Shown in pieces: positions 1-7,578 of a stretch of DNA of 16,087 nucleotides (positions are counted from its first letter, which is position 1; every line of letters starts with the position of its first letter). The notes beneath the pieces were generated by a model, which was not told the DNA's origin, did no database searches, and worked only from the letters and a program-made list of their open reading frames with translations. The DNA comes from an uncultured Chitinophagaceae bacterium (GTDB taxonomy: Bacteria > Bacteroidota > Bacteroidia > Chitinophagales > Chitinophagaceae): the NCBI GenBank assembly GCA_903841915.1, contig CAIMKO010000506.1:1-16087 (forward strand), written 5' to 3'. A program made the position numbers and the translations under genes.

Positions 1-73
1 GGAAAAAATAAAAAATAAAAAACTTCCATCTGTTACATTACAGGAATTGGATAGTTTTAAAATCGCCAAATAA
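1..73 (+). CDS. C-terminal fragment of an unidentified gene (cut by window start)
   Basis: Frame 2 of the plus strand is open from the window edge to a TAA at 71-73 (a second TAA follows) and reads as a lysine-rich tail ending ELDSFKIAK. The other two plus frames are closed early. The stop lies just before a strong terminator hairpin, which fits the end of a real transcription unit. Only 23 codons are visible, so no family can be named. It could also be chance, because the first 25 bases are A-rich. Confidence 0.4.
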   Translation, partial: EKIKNKKLPSVTLQELDSFKIAK

Positions 74-109
74 TAAAAAAACTCTTAGCAAATGCTAAGA
101 GTTTTTTTC
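74..109. terminator. Bidirectional rho-independent terminator
   Basis: A perfect 10-bp inverted repeat (ACTCTTAGCA at 81-90 and TGCTAAGAGT at 93-102) has an A tract on its left and a T tract on its right, so either strand gives a stem followed by a U run. It separates the plus-strand gene fragment ending at 73 from the convergent LytTR gene, whose TAG stop (95-97) lies inside the right arm. Confidence 0.85.
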
Positions 110-448
110 TACCATTTCGTCAAAAGCTTGCTTATAGGCATTTCCCACAGGAATGGTATAATGCGATGCGATACTGATCTCGTTTCGGCTGATGGAATCA
201 ATGTGATTCAAGGATACAATATAAGAGCGATGAACACGTATAAAATTATCCTCCGGCAATTTGCTTTCAAACTGTTTTAAATTTTGCAAAGTAGTAAGCG
301 GTGACGCCTTTCCCTTCATATAGATCTGGGTATAATCTCTTAAGCCCGAAAGGAACAATACATCACTCAAATTGATCTTAATGAGTTTATATTCTGATTT
401 GATGAATAAAAAAGCTCGTTTGTTATTATCGTTCTTTGTCGATTTCAT
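95..448 (-). CDS. LytTR-domain DNA-binding protein without receiver domain
   Basis: The 117-residue product is almost entirely one LytTR domain (about residues 12-110). The typical features are present: a hydrophobic strand leading to LSDVLFLSGLRDYTQIY, the region TTLQNLKQFESKLP, and the motif FIRVHRSYIVSLNHID. LytTR domains bind DNA and are usually fused to an N-terminal response-regulator receiver. Here there is none, and an in-frame TAG at 461-463 rules out a longer start, so the short form is genuine. Stand-alone LytTR proteins occur in Bacteroidota; their signal input is unknown and may come from a partner protein. No histidine kinase is adjacent in the window. A weak promoter candidate lies at 470-503. 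The gene ends inside the terminator hairpin it shares with the convergent gene. Family assignment is confident; targets are unknown. Confidence 0.85.
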   Translation of the reverse strand: MKSTKNDNNKRAFLFIKSEYKLIKINLSDVLFLSGLRDYTQIYMKGKASPLTTLQNLKQFESKLPEDNFIRVHRSYIVSLNHIDSISRNEISIASHYTIPVGNAYKQAFDEMVEKNS

Positions 449-469
449 AAATGCTACGAGCTAAGTTAT

Positions 470-503
470 TCAATTTATGATTGTATTATCAGGATATGTC
501 AAA
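470..503 (-). promoter_or_regulatory. Possible promoter of the LytTR gene
   Basis: On the minus strand a TTTG (500-503) is followed after 22 bases by TAAATTGA (470-477), a rough match to the Bacteroidota TTTG/TAnnTTTG promoter. It lies about 22 bases upstream of the start codon. The -7 box is one T short, so this is a weak call. Confidence 0.3.
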
Positions 504-541
504 AATAACAAAGCCTTCAACAATATTACATGTTGAAGGCT
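500..541 (-). terminator. Terminator of the acyl-CoA dehydrogenase unit
   Basis: A perfect 10-bp inverted repeat (AGCCTTCAAC 512-521, GTTGAAGGCT 532-541) with a 10-base loop lies 17 bases past the stop of the acyl-CoA dehydrogenase gene. On the minus strand the stem is followed by TTGTTATTTTTG, a T-rich tract suitable for rho-independent termination. Confidence 0.75.
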
Positions 542-558
542 CTGCAGAAGAGGTATAG

Positions 559-2352
559 CTAAAAACAATATTTATTCTCTTCCAGTAACTTAGCACACAC
601 TCTTCTGCGCGCATCTTTAGTATTATAGGGCTCTACTTTGGTAAACCGCTTTAATCCAATGTGCATCATGCGTAATTCATCTCCATCGGCAAAACTGTTC
701 AATGCATCCTTTCCGGCTTTGTTGATCTTATCAGCAGCATCATACAAATAAGTACGCATCATATCCATTTCTAAAGAAGCCGCTGCTTCTCCACGTTGTT
801 CAGCTAATTTTATGGTGCGGAGCAATGCGCTCTCTGAATGAAAGATCTCAATTGCCATATCAGCAATATTCATGAGTATTTCCTGTTCTTTATCCAATTG
901 CATCATTAATTTCTGAACAGCGGCACCGGCAACAATCAATATCGCTTTCTTGAAATTAGCAATGTATTTTTTCTCTTTTGCAAATGCACCTTCTTCTTCA
1001 TTACCAAAATCAGGGATACTCATCAATTCTTTTTGTACAGCCATTGCTGGTCCCATTAGATCTAATTTTCCTTTCATGGCTCGTTTTAAAACCATATCAA
1101 CGGTCAATAAACGATTTATCTCATTGGTTCCCTCATAAATTCTGTTGATCCGTGAATCCCTATATGCTTTGCTGATGATATATTCATCGCTAAAGCCATT
1201 ACCACCATGTACTTGTACGCCTTCATCCACCACAAAATCCAATACTTCACTACCAAATACTTTCAACATGGCACATTCAATTGCATATTCTTCTGCAGCT
1301 CCCAATAAGGCTTTTTCGGTTGTTTCTCCTTCTTTTTCCAATGCTGCTTCTTTATCATCGATCCATTTTGCAGAACGGTACAAGGCACTTTCGCATACCC
1401 AAATACGGATAGCCATCTCTGCCAGTTTATGCTTAATAGCTCCAAACTTTGCGATCGGCATTTTGAATTGTTCGCGTGTTGCCGCGTATTGAACAGAGGT
1501 TGTAACTGCCCGCTTGCTTCCTCCTTGAGTGGCAGCGCATAATTTCAACCGTCCAATATTTAAAATATTAAACGCGATGATATGACCCTTGCCGATTTCA
1601 CCCAGCAGATTTTCTACAGGTACTTTGCAATCCTGGAAATATAATTGAACAGTGGAAGATCCTTTAATACCCATTTTATGTTCTTCAGGTCCCTGTGTAA
1701 ATCCTTCAAACCCTCTTTCTATGATAAAAGCAGTAAACTTATCGCCATCGATCTTTGCAAACACGGTATATACATCAGCAAAACCACCATTGGTGATCCA
1801 GCATTTTTGACCGTTTAGTAAATAATATTTGCCGTCATCACTCAGTTTTGCACTTGTTTTTGCACCCAATGCATCACTCCCACTATTTGGCTCTGTTAAA
1901 CCATAAGCGCCTTTCCAGACGCCGCTTGCAAGCTTGGGAATATATTTTTGTTTCTGCGCGTCTGTGCCGAAGTATAAAATAGGCAATGTGCCGATTCCTG
2001 TATGCGCTGCAATTGCAACAGAAAAAGAATGACCGCCACCCAATCCTTCATTTACGATCGTAGATGTAATGAAATCTTTTCCCAATCCTCCATAGATTTC
2101 AGGGAAGGAAGTTGATAATAGTCCCTGTGCACCTGCTTTTTCGAGAAGCGATGGCATTAATCCCGGCTCTAGTTTATCGATGCGCTCTACAACCGGATAT
2201 ACTTCTGTATCCAGAAACTGATGGCACATGTCCATTACCATTTTTTGTTCTTCATCAAAATCTTCCGGAATAAAAGTTTCGAAGGGATTACTTTCTTTGA
2301 TTAACCATTCGCCACCTTTCAGTGCATTGGTTTGTTGTGATGCAGTTGACAT
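559..2352 (-). CDS. Acyl-CoA dehydrogenase with C-terminal extension
   Basis: This 597-residue flavoenzyme should catalyse FAD-dependent alpha,beta-desaturation of acyl-CoA, the first step of fatty acid beta-oxidation, passing electrons to electron-transfer flavoprotein. The N-terminal and middle domains run to about residue 260, with the family signature GLTEPNSGSD at 151-160 and WITNGG after it. The C-terminal helical domain carries RDSRINRIYEGTNEINR, in which E407 matches the catalytic base of medium-chain acyl-CoA dehydrogenase. About 150 further residues (450-597) form the extra helical domain found in very-long-chain/ACAD9-like members, against the roughly 380 residues of simple forms. 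This favours long-chain substrates, though chain length cannot be read directly. It follows the MarR gene by 28 bp on the same strand, so the pair is probably one operon under MarR control. The hydratase, dehydrogenase and thiolase genes often found with it are not in this window. Confidence 0.93.
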   Translation of the reverse strand: MSTASQQTNALKGGEWLIKESNPFETFIPEDFDEEQKMVMDMCHQFLDTEVYPVVERIDKLEPGLMPSLLEKAGAQGLLSTSFPEIYGGLGKDFITSTIVNEGLGGGHSFSVAIAAHTGIGTLPILYFGTDAQKQKYIPKLASGVWKGAYGLTEPNSGSDALGAKTSAKLSDDGKYYLLNGQKCWITNGGFADVYTVFAKIDGDKFTAFIIERGFEGFTQGPEEHKMGIKGSSTVQLYFQDCKVPVENLLGEIGKGHIIAFNILNIGRLKLCAATQGGSKRAVTTSVQYAATREQFKMPIAKFGAIKHKLAEMAIRIWVCESALYRSAKWIDDKEAALEKEGETTEKALLGAAEEYAIECAMLKVFGSEVLDFVVDEGVQVHGGNGFSDEYIISKAYRDSRINRIYEGTNEINRLLTVDMVLKRAMKGKLDLMGPAMAVQKELMSIPDFGNEEEGAFAKEKKYIANFKKAILIVAGAAVQKLMMQLDKEQEILMNIADMAIEIFHSESALLRTIKLAEQRGEAAASLEMDMMRTYLYDAADKINKAGKDALNSFADGDELRMMHIGLKRFTKVEPYNTKDARRRVCAKLLEENKYCF

Positions 2353-2380
2353 GACAAGAATATTTATTAGGTGAAAAGTT

Positions 2381-2821
2381 TTAAATTAGATTATCAAATA
2401 CCTGTTGAAATACTTTTTTTACAGTTTCTATATCTTCCTTCATTACTCCTATCAGTGCTTCATTCATTGTTTGATTGGCCAGATCGATCGTCAATTGCTG
2501 TAATTCCTTGGCAGCATCGGTTAAACAAACCAAATTGATCCTTCTGTCTGTTTTTGAAGCTGTTCTTTTTACTAACTTTTGTTTCTCCAGATTATCGATC
2601 AACCTTGTAATACTGGGCTTATCTCTAAAAGTTCTGTTACACAATTCCTGCTGGCTCAGGCAATCTTCCTTCCATAAATGATACAACACACTCCACTGTT
2701 CAATCGTGATCTCCAATCCGGCCTGGCGAAAATTTTTCTGTAATCTTCTTGCCACAGCCGTTGATGCCATACCATTGATGACACTGTATAATTCTCCTCT
2801 TTTAAATTGGTTGTTTGGCAT
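2381..2821 (-). CDS. MarR-family transcriptional regulator
   Basis: A 146-residue winged-helix protein of normal MarR length. Visible parts are the N-terminal dimerisation helix, the helix-turn-helix around LSQQELCNRTFRDKPSITRLIDNLEKQKLVKR, the wing with the family hallmark DRRINLVCLT (a D-R-R wing tip), and a C-terminal dimerisation helix. MarR proteins usually bind palindromes as dimers and release them on binding a small ligand. This gene is transcribed just ahead of the acyl-CoA dehydrogenase, and a 16-bp palindrome lies 4 bp upstream of its start. The simplest reading is autorepression plus control of fatty acid degradation, with an acyl-CoA or fatty acid as a plausible ligand; this is inferred from context. 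The divergent alpha/beta hydrolase could be a second target. Confidence 0.92.
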   Translation of the reverse strand: MPNNQFKRGELYSVINGMASTAVARRLQKNFRQAGLEITIEQWSVLYHLWKEDCLSQQELCNRTFRDKPSITRLIDNLEKQKLVKRTASKTDRRINLVCLTDAAKELQQLTIDLANQTMNEALIGVMKEDIETVKKVFQQVFDNLI

Positions 2822-2825
2822 ATAG

Positions 2826-2841
2826 TTAGTTATGCAACTAA
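2826..2841. promoter_or_regulatory. Palindromic MarR-type operator
   Basis: TTAGTT-ATGC-AACTAA has perfect 6-bp arms around a 4-bp spacer, the usual size for a MarR dimer site. It lies between the MarR start codon and its probable -7 box, so bound repressor would cover the transcription start. Confidence 0.65.
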
Positions 2842-2844
2842 TTT

Positions 2845-2876
2845 CAAAATTGGTGTATCTTTAGCAGATTACCAAG
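2845..2876 (-). promoter_or_regulatory. Probable promoter of the MarR/acyl-CoA dehydrogenase unit
   Basis: On the minus strand CAATTTTG (2845-2852) matches TAnnTTTG at all but the first base, with a CTTG about 20 bases upstream. The predicted start falls inside the adjacent palindrome, giving a very short leader. Confidence 0.4.
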
Positions 2877-2901
2877 TATTCTTCATTAATTTTTTGTAAG
2901 A

Positions 2902-3723
2902 TTGAATATCAAAATCTTGGAAACAATATCAATTATATATAAACACTCGAGAATCAGTTACCGCCGTTTTGGACATGGGGATAAGATACTAGTATGCTTC
3001 CACGGCTATGGAGAAGATGCCGGTTCTTTTTTATTTCTTGAAAAAATATTAGGAAAAGAATTTGATTTCATTGCTTTGGATCTCCCTTTTCACGGATCAA
3101 CAGATTGGAAGGAAGGTTTATTATGCACAGGAGATGATTTGATGAATATCATTGATCAGATAATCGGATACGGCAGCAAAAGTTTTGCAATTCTCGGCTA
3201 CAGTATGGGCGGAAGAGTTGCGCTGCAATTATTGCAAGCCAATCCGGATAGAATTAAAAAGCTAATTCTGATTGCCCCGGATGGATTACATCACAATATC
3301 TGGCATCAACTTTCCACACAAACCACTATTGGCAATACGCTTTTTTCGTATACCATGAATCAGCCTTACTGGATGTTTAGTTTACTGAAACTGCTGACAG
3401 CAACAAAGCTTTTTAATAAAAGCATCGTCAATTTCGTGCATTATTATCTGGATGATCCGGATTCCAGACAGCTTTTATATAAAAGATGGACCGCCATGCG
3501 GAAATTCAACCCCAGTCTATCTTTATTGAAAAAAATTATTGCAGAGAAAAAGACCCGGATCTCCATGCTCTTCGGAAAATACGATCGAGTAATTCTGACC
3601 AAAAGAGGATTAAAGTTTAGAAAAAACCTTGAAGCCTTTATCAGGATCACAGAATTGGAAGCCGGTCATCAGCTCTTAAAACCAAAATATGCAGATGATA
3701 TTGCCATGTTGATTCGCAGTTAA
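2902..3723 (+). CDS. Alpha/beta hydrolase
   Basis: A 273-residue alpha/beta-hydrolase fold protein with a complete apparent catalytic set. An oxyanion-type HGYG lies at 34-37. The nucleophile elbow GYSMGG places Ser101. Asp228 is in LFGKYDRVI, and His256 is in EAGHQLL. A lid-like insertion (about 130-205) is rich in aromatic residues, suggesting a hydrophobic substrate such as an ester or lipid. No signal peptide is evident, so it is probably cytoplasmic. The start is the only candidate upstream of the conserved region: TTG at 2902, with an in-frame TAA at 2887-2889. A -7-like TAATTTTTTG ends 6 bp before it, so the message may be leaderless. The downstream glycosyltransferase begins 18 bp after the stop, which suggests an operon and a role in making or trimming a glycolipid. 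The substrate is unknown. Confidence 0.85.
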   Translation: MNIKILETISIIYKHSRISYRRFGHGDKILVCFHGYGEDAGSFLFLEKILGKEFDFIALDLPFHGSTDWKEGLLCTGDDLMNIIDQIIGYGSKSFAILGYSMGGRVALQLLQANPDRIKKLILIAPDGLHHNIWHQLSTQTTIGNTLFSYTMNQPYWMFSLLKLLTATKLFNKSIVNFVHYYLDDPDSRQLLYKRWTAMRKFNPSLSLLKKIIAEKKTRISMLFGKYDRVILTKRGLKFRKNLEAFIRITELEAGHQLLKPKYADDIAMLIRS

Positions 3724-3741
3724 ATTGTTTACTTTGCCATC

Positions 3742-4890
3742 ATGTGGTTAATCATTTATTTATGGTGTACGGTTGCGTTGTTCATTCCTTATGCAACAAT
3801 CATTTTACTGTACCGAAAATGGTTTCTGAAATTATCTCCCTTTTTGATCCCTGCTTCATTTAAACCACAGATCAAGTTCTCTATCATTATTCCTGCAAGA
3901 AACGAAGAAGCGAATATTCCTGCTTGTTTAGAATCGATCTTCCGGCAAAAATATCCAACCGGTCTTTTTGAAGTGATCATTATAGACGACCATTCCACCG
4001 ACAGCAGCAGTGCTATTGTACAACAATTACAAGTTCAACATTCGAACCTCAAATTAATTCGCCTGGCCGACGAAATAGATGGTAAAGCATTAAACTCCTA
4101 TAAGAAAAAAGCGATAGAAAGAGCGATAGATATTGCAACAGGTGACTGGATCATAACCACTGATGCGGATTGTATGATGACTGAAAAATGGATCGCTTCA
4201 TTTGCAGCGATCATTCAGCAAAAAGATCCCGTATTTGTAGCGGCGCCAGTAGCTTTTAGCAATGATGGCGGAATCATTTCAACTTTTCAGTGTATTGATT
4301 TTACAAGCCTACAGGGCATTACAGCAGCTTCTGTATCTGCCGGTTTTCACAGCATGTGCAATGGTGCGAACCTTGCTTACCGAAAAGATGCTTTTAATGA
4401 AGTGGGCGGATTTAACGGAATTGATTCGATTGCCAGCGGGGATGATATGTTATTGATGAATAAGATCAAAAAAAGATTTCCATCGAAGATTGCATTTTTA
4501 TTTTCAAGGGAAGCAATTATTACAACAGATCCAATGCCCGACTGGAAAAGCTTTTTAAACCAAAGGATCCGGTGGGCAAGTAAAGCAGATCAGTTTAAGG
4601 ATAAAAGTATTTTTTGGGTTCTTTTTTTAGTTTACTTCTTTAATTTATTCTTATTTATCATGCCTTTTCTGTCATTCTTTTACCCTTTACTATTTTTATA
4701 CTGGCTTGCTTTTCTTGTCTTAAAATCCTTTGTTGAATTATTGTTTATTATTCCGGTTGCTGCATCTTTTGGGCAAACATTTATGTGGCAGCTGCCATTA
4801 CTACAACCTATGCATATTGCCTATACCGTGATGGCCGGATGGTTAGGAAAATTCGGCACGTATCAGTGGAAAGGGCGAAAAGTGAAATAG
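3742..4890 (+). CDS. Membrane-bound family-2 glycosyltransferase
   Basis: A 382-residue GT2 enzyme. An N-terminal membrane helix (about 1-24) precedes a GT-A domain starting at FSIIIPARNEEANI. Nucleotide-sugar and metal-binding acids are seen at IIIDDHSTD (about 79-87) and the DAD motif at 141-143. The catalytic base region is SGDD (232-235), and QRIRW (274-278) matches the Q-x-x-R-W motif of processive or membrane-embedded GT2 enzymes. Two to four C-terminal membrane segments follow (about 291-340 and 352-370). It should transfer a sugar from a nucleotide donor to a lipid or polymer at the inner face of the inner membrane. It sits directly after the alpha/beta hydrolase on the same strand. 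Donor and acceptor cannot be deduced. It is shorter than cellulose synthase-type enzymes and has no PilZ domain. Confidence 0.88.
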   Translation: MWLIIYLWCTVALFIPYATIILLYRKWFLKLSPFLIPASFKPQIKFSIIIPARNEEANIPACLESIFRQKYPTGLFEVIIIDDHSTDSSSAIVQQLQVQHSNLKLIRLADEIDGKALNSYKKKAIERAIDIATGDWIITTDADCMMTEKWIASFAAIIQQKDPVFVAAPVAFSNDGGIISTFQCIDFTSLQGITAASVSAGFHSMCNGANLAYRKDAFNEVGGFNGIDSIASGDDMLLMNKIKKRFPSKIAFLFSREAIITTDPMPDWKSFLNQRIRWASKADQFKDKSIFWVLFLVYFFNLFLFIMPFLSFFYPLLFLYWLAFLVLKSFVELLFIIPVAASFGQTFMWQLPLLQPMHIAYTVMAGWLGKFGTYQWKGRKVK

Positions 4891-4903
4891 CTGAATCTCA
4901 TAA

Positions 4904-4924
4904 ATCCTACAAAATCAATAGGAT
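4904..4924. terminator. Weak hairpin between convergent genes
   Basis: ATCCTA (4904-4909) and TAGGAT (4919-4924) can form a 6-bp stem with a 9-base loop just after the glycosyltransferase stop and before the small minus-strand reading frame ends. There is no convincing U tract, so it is only a candidate terminator. Confidence 0.25.
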
Positions 4925-4929
4925 ATTAA

Positions 4930-5031
4930 CTAGCCGGCATTTGTATTTCTATTTTTTTCAGGCCAATAGGCATAAATAATCAAAAAGATCATTGCCAAAA
5001 GTATAACGGGAAAGAAAAATAGGTTTTTCAT
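4930..5031 (-). CDS. Possible 33-residue single-span membrane peptide
   Basis: A small ATG-initiated frame on the minus strand encodes 33 residues. It begins MKNLFFFPVILLAMIFLIIY, giving one hydrophobic helix after a lysine, and ends with a short polar tail (WPEKNRNTNAG). The layout (positive N-terminus, about 18 apolar residues, polar end) is what a real small membrane protein looks like. An A/T-rich TAAATTTTTTG lies just before the start. It occupies a 340-base region that otherwise has no gene between the glycosyltransferase and the O-antigen ligase-like gene. I recognise no family. It may be a stand-alone peptide, an accessory subunit, or chance. Confidence 0.4.
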   Translation of the reverse strand: MKNLFFFPVILLAMIFLIIYAYWPEKNRNTNAG

Positions 5032-5230
5032 AAACAAAAAATTTATCGGTGTTAGGACTTTTTGTATTCACTAAAGTTTAATGTGCCATGTGTTTATGAT
5101 AGCAAGAAGGTTGCTAATGTTGCCTTGCAATGGCATTATTCGGCAAAAAAGGTCTTTTTTCGGTAAACCATGCGGATGAATGCTCAACCTTTTTGCCCTC
5201 TTTCAGAACATAATAAAATTCAGGGTATTG

Positions 5231-6679
5231 TTATGCAATAGATTGCTTTTCTTCTTTTAGTTTTTCATCCAGTAAAAAAATAATCCCAAGGCTAAGCCAG
5301 AACAGGCTTCCGATCTTATCTGTTTCTATCAAATCACTCAAAAAATTGACTGTTGCAATCATAACCAAGATGATCCCTGTGGTAATAGCTATTGACCTGT
5401 AAAACCTGTTTTGCATTTGATGATACAGTTGCTCTGTTTTTAAAAGCATGGCAAATAACAAAGTAGAGAATAAGATCAGACCAATGATTCCTTGCTCCAG
5501 GGCTGTGAGTAAAAAGTAATTATGGACCGAAGAGTGATCTGGATTATTGCTTACCCAGGTTTTAAAACCGTTTACAGCATATGGTTTATAATTATTGTAA
5601 AAATTATTGGGGCCAAAACCAGTAATAGGCTTCGCCGCGATCATATTTGCTGCAGCTACCCACCGATAAAACCTTTCGGCATTAGAAACATCTTTTAAAG
5701 TTACCGTTGCCTGCAAATGTTCGCTAAAGTCGGAATGAAAAATGGTATGCTGATAATCCGGCGAAAATTGTAAGTAATTGTCATTGATTGATAGCCAGCT
5801 CACAGAACCGATGAAAAGAATGACGATCATAATTAATAATAGCCGCATTCTTTTGTAATGAATAATTAAGCCGGCCATAATTCCAAGAACCAATGCGGCC
5901 CAGGCGCCACGCGAATAAGATAATACCAAGCCTGCAATGCCGATAATGATTCCAATATTGATCAAACCTGAATATCGCTGGCCATTTGCTGTAAGTTTTC
6001 TAATACACCATAAAACTGCCAATAAACAAACAAGCATAGCAGAATAATTAACATGATTTCGAAAGTAGGGATCAAGGACCTGTTTGACCCCTTCAAATGA
6101 AAAATCATAAAACGAGTGTCTTAGCAATGCTTGGAGTACTACAAAAAGCATTGGCAATAATAAACACAGCGCAAGTTTTTTAAAGTCGTTTTGAAAACGG
6201 AGAATGATCTGCGGCAAGAGAACGAATGGAACCACATACCAGATCTTTGCTAAAAAGAATTTTACAGAAAGAACCGGATCAACAGAAAAAAAACAACAGA
6301 CCAATATCCAGAAAAGTTGCAGCACAAGTATCAAGAATAATGGCTTTCGCAAAATGTAGATCGGAAAAACTTCAGGCTTATAGACCCATTGAATAAAAAA
6401 AATACCCGTCAACAGCATTAACAAAATCTCATCAGGGAAATCAAGCCCCAGAGAATCGGTAATATTTAATTCCGTTGATAAAGGCAGGACGATCAACATC
6501 AGCCAGAATAATTGCTCGGTAAAAGAAACCGCATAATTAAATACAAGCGGAAGCAATATCCATACAAATGGAATAATGAACCATAAAAATTCATGTGTAA
6601 AAATTGCAGTGATCAAACTGACCATAAAGATCAGTGATGCGGTAATAAATAAACGATGATATCGCTGTGACAAAAACAT
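5231..6679 (-). CDS. O-antigen ligase / Wzy-type polymerase family membrane protein
   Basis: A 482-residue polytopic protein with about 11-12 hydrophobic segments and one large extracytoplasmic loop (about 295-390), the plan of the O-antigen ligase/polymerase (Wzy_C) superfamily. Family-like features are LSYSRGAWAAL (R257) at a helix end, ERFYRWVAA at 335, GFGPNNFYNNY at 354, and DHSSVHNYFL at 381-390 with a histidine (H386) at the usual catalytic loop position. Members join glycan repeats to each other or to a lipid acceptor on the periplasmic side. The ATG overlaps the stop of the upstream Wzz-like gene (TAATG), so the two are translationally coupled. A ligase and a polymerase cannot be told apart from sequence. 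The Wzz neighbour favours a polymer whose length is controlled. Confidence 0.85.
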   Translation of the reverse strand: MFLSQRYHRLFITASLIFMVSLITAIFTHEFLWFIIPFVWILLPLVFNYAVSFTEQLFWLMLIVLPLSTELNITDSLGLDFPDEILLMLLTGIFFIQWVYKPEVFPIYILRKPLFLILVLQLFWILVCCFFSVDPVLSVKFFLAKIWYVVPFVLLPQIILRFQNDFKKLALCLLLPMLFVVLQALLRHSFYDFSFEGVKQVLDPYFRNHVNYSAMLVCLLAVLWCIRKLTANGQRYSGLINIGIIIGIAGLVLSYSRGAWAALVLGIMAGLIIHYKRMRLLLIMIVILFIGSVSWLSINDNYLQFSPDYQHTIFHSDFSEHLQATVTLKDVSNAERFYRWVAAANMIAAKPITGFGPNNFYNNYKPYAVNGFKTWVSNNPDHSSVHNYFLLTALEQGIIGLILFSTLLFAMLLKTEQLYHQMQNRFYRSIAITTGIILVMIATVNFLSDLIETDKIGSLFWLSLGIIFLLDEKLKEEKQSIA

Positions 6680-7548
6680 TATTGCAGTGTTTGCTTTCTA
6701 TCATACACCAAGGCAGCTATTACTCCAAATGCTGCGCTTATCAATAAAACAGAAAATAAAACAGTAATGATCACCGGCTTATCTGCAGATGCAGAGGGGA
6801 AGGCTTTTTCCACAATATATAACACAGGTGGTGTAGTTGCAATTGCTAGCTTTAATTCGCTTGTTGATCTTTGGTATTGTTTGAGCTGCTCTAATATAGA
6901 CTGGTGCTGGCTTTCAAGCATTTCCTTTTTTAATAAGTTTTTATCAGTAGAAATGCTATCAGATATTTCTTTATACTGATTCTTTAAATCAGTAATAGAT
7001 TCATTCAGTTTATTCAAGCTGGTTTGATATACTTGCTTCCACATATTTTGTTCTGTCTCCTGGATAATATCAATCACGCGGTTCGCCATATTTGCAGAAA
7101 GCTGTTTGTCTTTGGTACAAACAACAACCTTTAACTGATTGAATTCGGTTTTGGATAATTCAATATCTTTTTTCAATAGTTTAATGGCTCTCTTCCTTTT
7201 AATATTATCGTTCTCCCCTTTTACTTCGTAATAATCGTTCAGTTTAAATTGATCAACCAAAGCATAATAGACCGTATCAGATTTTGCAAAACCGATCAAA
7301 GTTTCTATATCTTCTCCGTTACCAAAGAAGGAATACAAGTTTTGAATACTGCTGTTAAATAATCTTGCCTTGTCAGCTAAAACAGGACTTGCCGGAACAA
7401 CGACTGCTGTTGACCGATAATATTTTGGAACCACTAATAGCGCCATACCGGTAACTGCTAATGAGATTAGTACAAAAATGCCGATAGATCTCCACCGCTT
7501 TTGCAAAACGCTGACCACATCAATTAAATTAAATGAAGTTGAATTCAT
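6679..7548 (-). CDS. Wzz/GumC-like polysaccharide chain-length regulator
   Basis: A 289-residue protein with the polysaccharide co-polymerase layout. A short cytoplasmic N-terminus (FNLIDVVSVLQKRWR) leads into a first membrane helix (about 21-40). A periplasmic domain follows with a long polar, coiled-coil-like stretch (about 125-235). A proline-containing segment (AFPSASADKP, about 249-258) precedes the second helix (about 258-281), and the protein ends in a short basic tail. No kinase domain is attached, so it is the Wzz or PCP-1-like form. These proteins set the length of O-antigen or exopolysaccharide made by a Wzy polymerase, and a Wzy-like gene overlaps its stop codon. It lies 30 bp downstream of an Lrp-family gene, suggesting that regulator controls it. 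Confidence 0.87.
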   Translation of the reverse strand: MNSTSFNLIDVVSVLQKRWRSIGIFVLISLAVTGMALLVVPKYYRSTAVVVPASPVLADKARLFNSSIQNLYSFFGNGEDIETLIGFAKSDTVYYALVDQFKLNDYYEVKGENDNIKRKRAIKLLKKDIELSKTEFNQLKVVVCTKDKQLSANMANRVIDIIQETEQNMWKQVYQTSLNKLNESITDLKNQYKEISDSISTDKNLLKKEMLESQHQSILEQLKQYQRSTSELKLAIATTPPVLYIVEKAFPSASADKPVIITVLFSVLLISAAFGVIAALVYDRKQTLQ

Positions 7549-7578
7549 ACTTTATCAATCAATTAAATATTACAGAGA

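Noticed and set aside
950..1492. Plus-strand reading frames opposite the acyl-CoA dehydrogenase
   Set aside because: They lie antisense within a strongly conserved gene and show no protein family features.
5145..5160. AAAAAAGGTCTTTTTT as a terminator
   Set aside because: The arms are A/T runs with only one G-C pair and a 2-base loop, which cannot form a stable hairpin.
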